A stretch of 64,000 bases of DNA from assembly GCA_000341795.1 (NCBI GenBank), contig AODO01000006.1:309479-373478 (forward strand), read 5' to 3'. The position numbers and the translations under genes were made by a program. The notes under the pieces are model-generated. The model was not told the origin of the DNA. It worked only from the letters and a program-made list of their open reading frames with translations, and searched no databases. Positions 26,680 through 34,164 of this stretch are shown piece after piece. Origin of the DNA: Rhodococcus triatomae BKS 15-14. GTDB taxonomy: Bacteria > Actinomycetota > Actinomycetes > Mycobacteriales > Mycobacteriaceae. Each line of letters opens with the position of its first letter. Positions within the stretch are counted from its first letter, which is position 1.

Positions 26680-27723
26680 TCAGGACATTTCGGCGGTCCC
26701 GAGCAGCAGGTCCACGTCGTCGTAGACTCCCGGATCCCGTCCCACGAGCACCTCGATCCGGCCGACCAGCCGATCGACGGCCGCCTCCCCACCGGACCGC
26801 GGGCCGGGTTCGACGATCACCGCGACGCGCGGATCGCCGTCGACGAGGACGGTGTGCCCGGCTCCCGCGGCGGGCGGGTGCGGCCACTCCGGTGCGACGC
26901 CGGCGTCGACACGACCGACGTGCTCGACCACCACGGCTGCCGAACCTGCTGCCCAGCCCTGCACCTCGAAACGCACCGCCCCCATGCCGCCCGCCTCGAA
27001 CTTGCCCATCGTCGCGGTCTCGACCGAGACCTCCAGTTCGACCCGCTCGATGACCTCCCGGATCTCGTCGAGTTCGACGCGGAGCACCCGCGCCAGCTGC
27101 CGGACCCGGTCGCCCCACACCGCCGTCGGCATCCGGGGCACGAGCATCGGCGGCAGGAACGACAGCGGCTCGCCCATTCCCATGAGGTAGCGAACCGACC
27201 CGGGCAGATCGTGACCCGAGTAGTCGGTCACCTCGGTGACACGGATCGACGTCGCACCGTCGCCGATGCTGCGGAGCGCGAGTGGCAGCACGTACTCGGC
27301 CCAGTCCGAATCGACGTCGCCGATGTGCAGCCTGCCGCCGCCGTCACGAACCGCGTCCAGAATCTCTTCTGCCACAACATGTCCGGTGCCGACGGCGTCG
27401 TAGAGCGGACGGATCGGCGGCGTGAGGACGACAGCCCCCGCGCGCAGCGCCGCGACGATGTCGGCCCGCGCTCCCGCGGACGGCGAACGACCGGACCCGG
27501 CGTAGACGACGGCGTCGGGCCGGGCCGCGAGAATCGTCGCCGCGTCACCGGAGGCGAGGACACCGAGCGCGCGCCCCAGTCCGGCGAGGTCGCCTGCGTC
27601 CCGACCTTCTCGATCCGCGGCGGTCGCGACGACCGCCGTGAGCGCGAGTGCGGGATGCGCGTCCACGGCGCGGATCGCGTCCCGCGCGATACTGCCGTCA
27701 CCCCACACGACCGTCGAGATCAT
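26680..27723 (-). CDS. NAD(P)H-dependent dehydrogenase, DapB-like (copy 1)
   Basis: 347 aa from ATG 27723. Same layout as its neighbour: ISTVVWGDGSIARDAIRAV, then AGAVVLTPPIRPLY and GSVRYLMGMGEPLSFLPP. The nucleotide loop differs from the neighbour (GDGSIA in place of GTGNVG), losing the middle Gly, which may change or weaken cofactor binding. It is the first gene of the three-gene operon and is divergent from the membrane protein/HTH pair. Confidence 0.83.
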   Translation of the reverse strand: MISTVVWGDGSIARDAIRAVDAHPALALTAVVATAADREGRDAGDLAGLGRALGVLASGDAATILAARPDAVVYAGSGRSPSAGARADIVAALRAGAVVLTPPIRPLYDAVGTGHVVAEEILDAVRDGGGRLHIGDVDSDWAEYVLPLALRSIGDGATSIRVTEVTDYSGHDLPGSVRYLMGMGEPLSFLPPMLVPRMPTAVWGDRVRQLARVLRVELDEIREVIERVELEVSVETATMGKFEAGGMGAVRFEVQGWAAGSAAVVVEHVGRVDAGVAPEWPHPPAAGAGHTVLVDGDPRVAVIVEPGPRSGGEAAVDRLVGRIEVLVGRDPGVYDDVDLLLGTAEMS

Positions 27724-27780
27724 GCCCGGACGGTAGCAAGTTCGGACGGGAAATCTCTTCTCGGACCGGGTCCGCGACCA

Positions 27781-27836
27781 TTGACAACGCCGACTCTGCG
27801 TTGCAAAGTGATGACATGAACTCTGCATCGCAAAGT
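27781..27836 (+). promoter_or_regulatory. Promoter with two 17-bp operator repeats
   Basis: ACTCTGCGTTGCAAAGT (27793-27809) and ACTCTGCATCGCAAAGT (27820-27836) are two copies of an imperfect palindrome (ACTyTGC-N3-GCAAAGT), spaced 27 bp. A TTGACA box lies at 27781-27786, so the first repeat covers the promoter and the second covers codons 2-7 of the first gene. The likely binder is the HTH protein encoded at the end of this operon. Confidence 0.65.
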
Positions 27837-28409
27837 CAGCCGAGTGCAGCCGCTGCCCGCGAACTGGTCACCGCGGTCGAGCACTGGTCCGGCCGGGGAC
27901 GCCGGATGGCTGCGCCCGCATGGTTCCCCCTGCTGTGCGTGTCCGTCACGGTTCTCGCATGGGTACCCGCATCGCTGCTCCTCGGCGACGCGAGCGCCGT
28001 CTACTGGTACGTCGTCGCACCGCTGTCGGCCGTCGCGTCCGGCTGGTACTTCTCCACGCGCCCAGCACAACCCGCCCTGCGCCCCGGGCTGATCGCGCTC
28101 GTGACCGGCGTCGCGATGCTGCTCGGCGTCGTCGCGCTCCTGAGCTTCGGCAGCGGCGAGTGGATGGACGTGGCGCCCTGGCTGGTCGTGGGAGCCGGAC
28201 TCGGAGTCTTCGCACTGTGCTGGCACTCGCTCGCCACCGGAGTGGTCGCGGCGGTCACGCTGGCCGCGTCGGCGGTCGTCGCGGTCGTCGACCCCGGCCA
28301 GAGCCAGGCCGCGCTGGCGCTGGTCGTCGGCGTCGCGGCAGCCGTCGGCACCGTCGCCGATCTCCTGCGCACCGACGCCGTCCCGTCGGCTGCGGACGCC
28401 ACGTCGTGA
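27816..28409 (+). CDS. Four-to-six-pass membrane protein in an HTH-regulator operon
   Basis: 197 aa from ATG 27816; the ribosome site is weak. After about 30 soluble residues it has roughly five or six membrane segments (FPLLCVSVTVLAWVPASLL and following). No family was recognised. Its coding start overlaps an operator repeat, and its stop overlaps the GTG of the HTH regulator (GTGA), so the pair is coupled. Pairs of a small membrane protein with this HTH type are common in actinobacteria; the role is unknown. Confidence 0.8.
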   Translation: MNSASQSQPSAAAARELVTAVEHWSGRGRRMAAPAWFPLLCVSVTVLAWVPASLLLGDASAVYWYVVAPLSAVASGWYFSTRPAQPALRPGLIALVTGVAMLLGVVALLSFGSGEWMDVAPWLVVGAGLGVFALCWHSLATGVVAAVTLAASAVVAVVDPGQSQAALALVVGVAAAVGTVADLLRTDAVPSAADATS

Positions 28410-28717
28410 CCGACCCGCACCCCACCGTCGGCCTCGACGACGTCGTCCATCAGCGCACCCGACTCGGCGTTCTCGCGTTGCTCAATTCCGGTGTGACACT
28501 GGAGTTCGGCGCGCTCCGGGACACCCTGCACCTCACCGACGGCAACCTGAACCGCCACCTCAAGGTGCTCACCGACGCCGGCCTGGTGTCGACGGAACGA
28601 CGCGGCGCAGGCCGACCGAAGACGTGGGTGGCGATCACGGAGGCGGGGCGCGCCGCGCTCGCCGCCGAACTGACCGCACTGCGCGCGGTGATCGCGGCGG
28701 CCGAACCTCAGAGGTAG
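28406..28717 (+). CDS. Winged-helix transcriptional regulator (HTH_27-like)
   Basis: 103 aa from GTG 28406. A single winged helix: HQRTRLGVLALLNSG, recognition helix LTDGNLNRHLKVLTDAGLV, and wing ERRGAGRPKTWVAIT. This matches the compact MarR/ArsR-like family often named HTH_27. It is translated from the overlap with the membrane protein gene. The doubled palindrome over the operon promoter suggests autoregulation. Confidence 0.9.
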   Translation: MTDPHPTVGLDDVVHQRTRLGVLALLNSGVTLEFGALRDTLHLTDGNLNRHLKVLTDAGLVSTERRGAGRPKTWVAITEAGRAALAAELTALRAVIAAAEPQR

Positions 28718-28889
28718 CTCTCGACCAGTTGGGTCGCACCCATCCCGGTTCAGCACCTCGGCGCGCGGCGGTCGCTCGAAGACGGCGTCACACCACGTGG
28801 CGGAGCCGTTGTCCTGCAGGAACTTTCGCTGCGTCCCGGTCCGCGGCGGGGCCCCTGCCCCGTCGGCACCCGGCCCCGGCCCATCACGA

Positions 28890-28925
28890 AAGGCCCCGGA
28901 CACTCCAGCGAGGGTCCGGGGCCTT
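28890..28925. terminator. Bidirectional terminator between the HTH gene and purQ
   Basis: AAGGCCCCGGAC (28890-28901) pairs exactly with GTCCGGGGCCTT (28914-28925), leaving a 12-base loop. It lies 15 bp past the purQ stop and 173 bp past the convergent HTH gene, and A/T ends serve both directions. Confidence 0.8.
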
Positions 28926-28939
28926 CGGTGACAGTCCGA

Positions 28940-29617
28940 TCAGGCGGAGACGACGCTCTCCAGCACCGAGTAGAACATTCCGAGTCCGTCGTCGGACGGG
29001 CCGGTCAGCGGCTCGGTGGCGTGCTCGGGGTGCGGCATCAGGCCGACGACGCGACCGTTCTCGGACGCGATTCCGGCGATGCCACGCTGCGAGCCGTTCG
29101 GGTTGCCGCCCGCGTAGCGGAACACCACGCGACCCTCGCCCTCGAGCTCGTCGAGCACCTCCGTCGACGCCTGGTAACGGCCCTCACCCGACTTCAGCGG
29201 AATGAGGATCTCCGCGCCCGACTCGTAGCGGCTGGTCCACGCCGTCGAGTTGGACTCCACCTTCAGCCACTCGTCGCGGCAGATGAAGTGCAGGCCCTCG
29301 TTCCGGGTCAGGGCACCGGGCAGCAGCCCGGCCTCGCACAGCACCTGGAAGCCGTTGCAGATGCCGAGCACCGGCATGCCGCCCTTGGCTGCCTCCACGA
29401 CCTTGCCCATCACCGGCGCGAACCTGGCGATGGCGCCGCAGCGCAGGTAGTCGCCGTAGGAGAACCCGCCGGGCACGATGACGGCGTCGACGCCCTTCAG
29501 GTCGGCGTCGCCGTGCCACAGGCTGACGGCCTCGCCGCCGGCGAGCGTCACCGCACGGGCGGCGTCGACGTCGTCGAGGGTGCCGGGGAAGGTGATGACT
29601 CCGACGCGGGCGCTCAT
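28940..29617 (-). CDS. purQ: Phosphoribosylformylglycinamidine synthase subunit PurQ
   Basis: 225-aa class I glutaminase subunit that feeds ammonia to PurL. The N-terminal [13 protein letters not shown] is followed by the nucleophile elbow [11 protein letters not shown] (Cys) and the His-Glu pair in [12 protein letters not shown] 29617 overlaps the purS stop (ATGA). It is downstream of purS and ends before a strong terminator, so the purS-purQ unit is separate from purL, 17 kb away. Confidence 0.97.
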   Translation of the reverse strand: MSARVGVITFPGTLDDVDAARAVTLAGGEAVSLWHGDADLKGVDAVIVPGGFSYGDYLRCGAIARFAPVMGKVVEAAKGGMPVLGICNGFQVLCEAGLLPGALTRNEGLHFICRDEWLKVESNSTAWTSRYESGAEILIPLKSGEGRYQASTEVLDELEGEGRVVFRYAGGNPNGSQRGIAGIASENGRVVGLMPHPEHATEPLTGPSDDGLGMFYSVLESVVSA

Positions 29618-29859
29618 GCCTCGACGTCGATTCGGCGCACCGCCCAGTCCTCGATCACCGTGTTGGCCAGCAGGCCCTCGGCGATCTTCTCGAGCTCGGC
29701 GTCCTCGACGCTGCCGTCGATCTCGAGCTCGAACCGCTTGCCCTGCCGGACGTCGGACACGCCGGCGAAGCCGAGCCGGGACAGCGCCCCGACGATGGCC
29801 TGACCCTGCGGGTCGAGAATCTCGGCCTTCGGCATGACTTCGACAACGACACGGGCCAC
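29614..29859 (-). CDS. purS: Phosphoribosylformylglycinamidine synthase subunit PurS
   Basis: 81-aa structural subunit joining PurQ and PurL. GTG 29859 ([17 protein letters not shown]) follows GAGGAG by seven bases. Conserved blocks are [16 protein letters not shown] and [14 protein letters not shown]. Its stop overlaps the purQ start. Confidence 0.95.
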   Translation of the reverse strand: MARVVVEVMPKAEILDPQGQAIVGALSRLGFAGVSDVRQGKRFELEIDGSVEDAELEKIAEGLLANTVIEDWAVRRIDVEA

Positions 29860-29958
29860 GTGCTGCTCCTCGCTTGGTGCGGTTGCGCCCGGGAGAATCA
29901 CGCCGGGCAACTGGCAGTTTACCGGTCCGCCCAGGTGCCGTCAGAACCGCCCGACCCG

Positions 29959-30017
29959 ACGGCATGAACGGAACCGTTCAGTCGATCTGATCGAGTGAAC
30001 GGTTCCGTTCATGCCGT
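29959..30017. repeat. Long palindrome, copy 2 of the dispersed inverted-repeat element
   Basis: Arms start ACGGCATGAACGGAACCG and pair with one mismatch around the central CTG. Relative to the copy at 7313-7365 the GGTTCC and GGAACC blocks have changed sides, so pairing is preserved by compensating changes. It lies between the divergent purS and MBL genes, so it cannot be a simple terminator for either. Confidence 0.85.
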
Positions 30018-30063
30018 ACGCGAGACGAGGCGCAAGGATGTGAGGCAGCGCATACTCGATGCC

Positions 30064-30708
30064 ATGCAGCTCACGCACTTCGGCCACTCCTGCCTGCTCG
30101 TCGAGCACCTCGGCACCACGGTGCTGTTCGACCCCGGAACGTTCTCGCACGGCTTCGAGGGCATCACCGGGCTCGACGCCATCGCGATCACCCACCAGCA
30201 TCCCGATCACGCCGACCCGGCCCGGCTGCCCGCTCTCGTCGACGCCAACCCCGGCGCGATGCTGTTGTCGGATCCACAGACGGCGGCGCTGCTGGGCGGT
30301 TCCTGGCGCGCGGTCGGGCCCGGTGACAGCGTGGAACTGGGTGAGGTACGACTGCGCGGCACCGGCGGCAGGCATGCGGTGATCCACCCGGAACTGCCCG
30401 TCATCGACAACACGGCCTTCCTGCTCGGTGACGACGAGTGCCCGGCGCGGTTGCTCCATCCGGGAGATTCGCTGTACATCCCGTTCGAACAGGTCGACGT
30501 GCTGGCGCTGCCGTCTGCGGCGCCGTGGCTGAAGATCGCGGAGGCGGTCGACTACCTCCGGGCGCTGAATCCACGGGTCGCGGTCCCGATCCACCAGGGC
30601 ATCGTCGCCGAGCAGGCCACCGGAATCTTCTACGGCCGCTACTCCGAGATGGCGCCGGACGGCACGGAGTTCCGGGTGCTGGAGGAGGAGAAGTCGGCCG
30701 AACTCTGA
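30064..30708 (+). CDS. MBL-fold metallohydrolase
   Basis: 214 aa from ATG 30064. The N-terminal MQLTHFGHSCLLVE and the metal motif THQHPDHAD are of the UlaG-like beta-lactamase group, with DNTAFLLGD and GGRHAVIHPE later. The substrate is unknown; such enzymes hydrolyse phosphoesters, lactones or similar bonds. It begins 47 bp beyond the long palindrome and is followed by a TetR gene. Confidence 0.92.
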   Translation: MQLTHFGHSCLLVEHLGTTVLFDPGTFSHGFEGITGLDAIAITHQHPDHADPARLPALVDANPGAMLLSDPQTAALLGGSWRAVGPGDSVELGEVRLRGTGGRHAVIHPELPVIDNTAFLLGDDECPARLLHPGDSLYIPFEQVDVLALPSAAPWLKIAEAVDYLRALNPRVAVPIHQGIVAEQATGIFYGRYSEMAPDGTEFRVLEEEKSAEL

Positions 30709-30747
30709 CGGACCTGCACATTTGTGTACCTCCGCTAAGTTGACGGG

Positions 30748-31335
30748 ATGCCCAAGGTCATCGACGTCGAGCAGCGCCAGCAGGACATCGCGGAGGCCGT
30801 CTGGCGTGTCCTGTTACGGGACGGGATCACGGCGGTGTCGGTTCGCGATGTCGCCGCGGAGGCCGGGCTCTCACCGGGGTCGTTGCGGCACACCTTCGCG
30901 AGCAAGGCCGAACTGCTCGCGTACTCGATGCAGCTGGTGCACCGCCGCGCGGAGGAGCGCGCCTATTCGCACAGCCACATCGAGGATCCACGTGACCGGG
31001 CGATCGCCATCGTCTCGGAGGTGCTGCCGCTGGACGAGACCAGGCGTTCCGAGCTGGAGGTCAACCTGGCGCTGGTCGCCGAGGCACCGGCGCACCCCGA
31101 ACTCGGCGAGATCGCCCGCCGGGCCCAGCACGCCCTGCGCGGGGGCCTGACGATTCTCGTCGCGGACATGAAGCACCACGGGTTGTGCGCCCCCTGGCGG
31201 AACGTCGCAGACGAGGCCCGGCACCTGCACGCCCTCCTCACCGGCGCGTCGATGCACGCGATGGTCGGCGATCAGGACAATCCTGCGTCGGCGCTGAAGA
31301 TGGTCACCGATCACATCGACTCGCTGGCGAAATAA
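30748..31335 (+). CDS. TetR family transcriptional regulator
   Basis: 195 aa from ATG 30748. The N-terminal HTH is TAVSVRDVAAEAGLSPGSLR followed by HTFASKAELLAYSM. The ligand-binding C-terminal part (about residues 60-195) is all-helical and not recognisable by sequence. It follows the MBL gene by 39 bp and converges with the deacetylase-like gene 4 bp away. A likely target is the MBL gene. Confidence 0.92.
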   Translation: MPKVIDVEQRQQDIAEAVWRVLLRDGITAVSVRDVAAEAGLSPGSLRHTFASKAELLAYSMQLVHRRAEERAYSHSHIEDPRDRAIAIVSEVLPLDETRRSELEVNLALVAEAPAHPELGEIARRAQHALRGGLTILVADMKHHGLCAPWRNVADEARHLHALLTGASMHAMVGDQDNPASALKMVTDHIDSLAK

Positions 31336-31339
31336 CGGC

Positions 31340-32044
31340 TCAGGCGACGTCGAGGTTGCCGCGACGCGGCGTCCACGCATAGGTACCGGGCCGGGCCTCG
31401 TGATGCCGGGCCAGGTCGACGGCGTCGATCAGCGCCTGCCGCGGTCCCGCCTGCGCCAGCTTCTTCGCGGCGACGGCCAGCCGGACCGTGCCGCCCCGTC
31501 GGGCGGTGCGCCCGGCCCCGAGAACCATGGCTCGGCACCACCAGGGTTCGGCGCGGAAACCGTCTCCGATGCCGAGAATGCGAGCTCGCACCATGGTGTC
31601 CCGGTCGAGATCGTGAATGCCGGTCATTCCGGCCAGCAGCCGAAAACCGGTGCGCGGCAGCGCGTTCACCGCACCAGGCGACGCCAGCCAGCGGGGGGCG
31701 GCGAAGGCTCGGGTACGGAGTCCGACCTCTTCCATCACCCGGTCCGCGGCGGTGAGCCGCAGCATCGCCTCGTGCTGCGGCAGCGCCGCGAACTCGGCAC
31801 GCCGCTTCTTCGTCGCGGCCTGGTCGTAGCCGTGCAGCACGATGGCGTCACCGGTGCGCTGCCGCTCCCTCAACCACTGCTGGGTGTCCTCGTCGCGCAC
31901 CAGCCGGTACTTGTCCTTCAGCCGCGGCGCGACCAGCAGGGACAGCGGCACTCCGCGGGTGTCCATCTCGTTCGCGAACTCGGCGACGAGGTCGCGGGTC
32001 TCGTCCCTGATTCCCGACACCGACACGATCAGCGTTGCGACCAT
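31340..32044 (-). CDS. Polysaccharide-deacetylase-like (DUF2334) protein
   Basis: 234 aa from ATG 32044. It begins VATLIVSVSGIRDETRDLV, then DAIVLHGYDQAATKK (the His-Gly-Tyr-Asp block of DUF2334) and RAFAAPRWLASPGAVNAL, matching the NodB-like barrel in which the usual Asp-His pair is altered. No signal peptide. It may act on a soluble sugar or lipid, but activity is unproven. It stands alone on the minus strand. Confidence 0.82.
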   Translation of the reverse strand: MVATLIVSVSGIRDETRDLVAEFANEMDTRGVPLSLLVAPRLKDKYRLVRDEDTQQWLRERQRTGDAIVLHGYDQAATKKRRAEFAALPQHEAMLRLTAADRVMEEVGLRTRAFAAPRWLASPGAVNALPRTGFRLLAGMTGIHDLDRDTMVRARILGIGDGFRAEPWWCRAMVLGAGRTARRGGTVRLAVAAKKLAQAGPRQALIDAVDLARHHEARPGTYAWTPRRGNLDVA

Positions 32045-32118
32045 GTCCTCAGGGTGACAGCGCAAGGTGAACGGGCGCTGTCGTGCTCGTGAGCGGTTGA
32101 CATCCGTCGAGACACGCC

Positions 32119-32616
32119 CTAACGCGGGAGCACGGCCTCGATCGCGGCGACGACCTCGGGGGCGTCGGGCTCGGTGCGCGGCCGGAACCGGTTCACGACG
32201 GTGCCGTCGGGCGCGACGAGGAACTTCTCGAAGTTCCACTGGATGTCGCCGGCCTCGCCGTCGGCGTCCGCGGCCTTGGTGAGCTCGGCGTACAGCGGGT
32301 GCCTGCCCTCGCCGTTGACCTCGACCTTCTCCGTCAACGGGAAGGTCACACCGTAGGTGGTCGAGCAGAACGTCTGGATCTCCTCGGCGGTGCCCGGTTC
32401 CTGGCCCATGAACTGGTTGCACGGGACGCCGACGACCGTCAGACCTCGGTCCGCGTACCCGGAGGCGAGCTTCTCCAGGGCCGTGTACTGCGGGGTGAGG
32501 CCGCACTTCGAGGCGACGTTCACCACGAGCACCGCGCGTCCGTCGAAGGCCCCGAGGGAGGTCGGTACGCCGCCGAGCGTGTTGATCTCGATGTCCTGCA
32601 GCTGCGGGTTCGTCAT
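32119..32616 (-). CDS. Glutathione peroxidase family protein
   Basis: 165 aa from ATG 32616. The catalytic Cys is in VNVASKCGLTPQY, with the tetrad partners Gln in CNQFMGQEPGT and Trp-Asn in IQWNFEKFL. Actinobacteria lack glutathione, so the reductant is probably thioredoxin or mycothiol. ATG overlaps the dctA stop (ATGA), so the peroxidase is co-translated with a dicarboxylate carrier. Why these two are coupled is unclear. Confidence 0.95.
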   Translation of the reverse strand: MTNPQLQDIEINTLGGVPTSLGAFDGRAVLVVNVASKCGLTPQYTALEKLASGYADRGLTVVGVPCNQFMGQEPGTAEEIQTFCSTTYGVTFPLTEKVEVNGEGRHPLYAELTKAADADGEAGDIQWNFEKFLVAPDGTVVNRFRPRTEPDAPEVVAAIEAVLPR

Positions 32617-34022
32617 GGGGCCGACAGTACGGGAGCGGGGGCGGGAGCGGCCGCGACGCTGGTGGAACGGTCGTCGTCCTCGGGCAGGTGGTCGTCGACC
32701 ATGGTCTCCTCGTCGAACGGGAGCCGCCCGGCGAGTACCTCGCGCACCCGGCCACGGTCGACGCTGCCGGTCCAGGTTCCGATCAGCAGCGTCGCGACGG
32801 CGTTGCCGGAGAAGTTGGTGACGGCGCGGGCCTCGGACATGAACCGGTCGATGCCGACGATGAGTCCGACGCCGTCGAGCAGTTCCGGGCGGTGGCTCTG
32901 CAGGCCACCCGCGAGGGTGGCGAGCCCGGCGCCGCTGACCCCGGCGGCACCCTTCGAGGCGATGATCATGAAGACCAGCAGCGACAGCTGCTCGGTGAGC
33001 GACAGCGGCATGTTCATCGCGTCGGCGACGAAGATCGACGCCATCGTCAGGTAGATCGCGGTGCCGTCGAGGTTGAAGGAGTATCCGGTCGGGACGACGA
33101 TGCCGACGGTCGACCGCTGCACGCCGAGGTGCTCCATCTTCGCGATCAGGCGCGGCAGCGCGGACTCCGACGACGACGTCGCGAAGATCAGCAGGTATTC
33201 CCGGGCCAGGTACCTGACCAGCTTGAACACCGAGAAGCCGGTGACGGCGCGCAGGAGCAGTCCGAGGACGCCGAAGACGAAGATCACGCAGGTGACGTAG
33301 AAGCCGACCATCAGGGTGCCGAGGGCGGTCACGGCGCCGAGCCCGGTCTGGCCGACGACGTTGGCGATGGCGCCGAACGCGCCGATCGGTGCGAGCCACA
33401 GGATCATGGCGAGGATGCGGAACACCAGCTTCTGCACGTAGCCGATGCCGGTCAGGACCGGTTCACCCTGCTTTCCCATCGCCTGCAGCCCGAATCCGAC
33501 GAGCAACGCGACGAACAAGGTCTGCAGGACGTTGCCCGCGGTGAGCGCCGACAGCATCGAGGTGGGGATGATGCCCGCGATGAAGTCCATGGTGCCGCCG
33601 GCACCGTGCGCCTTCTCGGCGAGGCCGGCCCCGACCGCGGACGTGTCGGGAGTCAGCTGGAGTCCGGTGCCGGGGTCGAGCAGGTTCCCGACCAGCAGGC
33701 CGATACCGAGCGCGACGGTGGACATGCCGAGGAAGTAGACGAGGGAGAGTCCGCCGACCTTGCCGACCTTCGCGGCGGCCTTGACGGACCCGATGCCGAG
33801 GACGATGGTGCAGAAGATGACGGGGCTGATCATCATCTTGATGAGGCTGATGAACAGGGTCCCGAGCACGCCGAGATCCTTGCCGACCTCGGGTGCGAGC
33901 CAGCCGACCAGCACGCCGGCGATCACCGCGACGATCACCGCGATGTAGAGCCAGTGGGTGCGGTCGCGTTTGCGCCGCGCCCCCGGTGCCGCGGTACCGT
34001 CCCGCCTCGTGTCTGTGGTCAT
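32613..34022 (-). CDS. dctA: C4-dicarboxylate transporter DctA
   Basis: 469-aa DAACS-family symporter from ATG 34022. Signature blocks are ISLIKMMISPVIFCTIVLG, TSSSESALPRLIAKME (the serine-rich loop), PTGYSFNLDGTAIYL and GVGLIVGIDRFMSEARA. About eight membrane segments and two hairpin loops are expected. It imports succinate, fumarate or malate with protons or sodium. The divergent sensor kinase and regulator (34165-36455) form the usual local control system. Confidence 0.95.
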   Translation of the reverse strand: MTTDTRRDGTAAPGARRKRDRTHWLYIAVIVAVIAGVLVGWLAPEVGKDLGVLGTLFISLIKMMISPVIFCTIVLGIGSVKAAAKVGKVGGLSLVYFLGMSTVALGIGLLVGNLLDPGTGLQLTPDTSAVGAGLAEKAHGAGGTMDFIAGIIPTSMLSALTAGNVLQTLFVALLVGFGLQAMGKQGEPVLTGIGYVQKLVFRILAMILWLAPIGAFGAIANVVGQTGLGAVTALGTLMVGFYVTCVIFVFGVLGLLLRAVTGFSVFKLVRYLAREYLLIFATSSSESALPRLIAKMEHLGVQRSTVGIVVPTGYSFNLDGTAIYLTMASIFVADAMNMPLSLTEQLSLLVFMIIASKGAAGVSGAGLATLAGGLQSHRPELLDGVGLIVGIDRFMSEARAVTNFSGNAVATLLIGTWTGSVDRGRVREVLAGRLPFDEETMVDDHLPEDDDRSTSVAAAPAPAPVLSAP

Positions 34023-34164
34023 GACCTGTCCTCTCGACTGACTTTCGTCGGATCGACTCGAGTGACCGCCGTCACTTCCGCCTCGGGAAGAATGGTGGAA
34101 CGCACCGTGGTCGCCGGTCACGGTTGCGTGCGTTTCGTTCACGAACGGACGGGAGTGGTCACGG
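34023..34164. promoter_or_regulatory. Divergent promoter region between dctA and its two-component system
   Basis: 142 bp. Two small inverted repeats stand out: GTGAC-CGCC-GTCAC (34072-34085) and CGTTC-AC-GAACG (about 34136-34147). Either could bind the DctR-like regulator; no -10/-35 boxes could be fixed. Confidence 0.45.

Noticed and set aside
28720..28903. Minus-strand peptide with phrases such as FLQDNGSATWCDAVFERPP
   Set aside because: It reads like a fragment of a real protein, but it has no start, no family I can name, and runs on into the antisense of the HTH gene. It may be a remnant.
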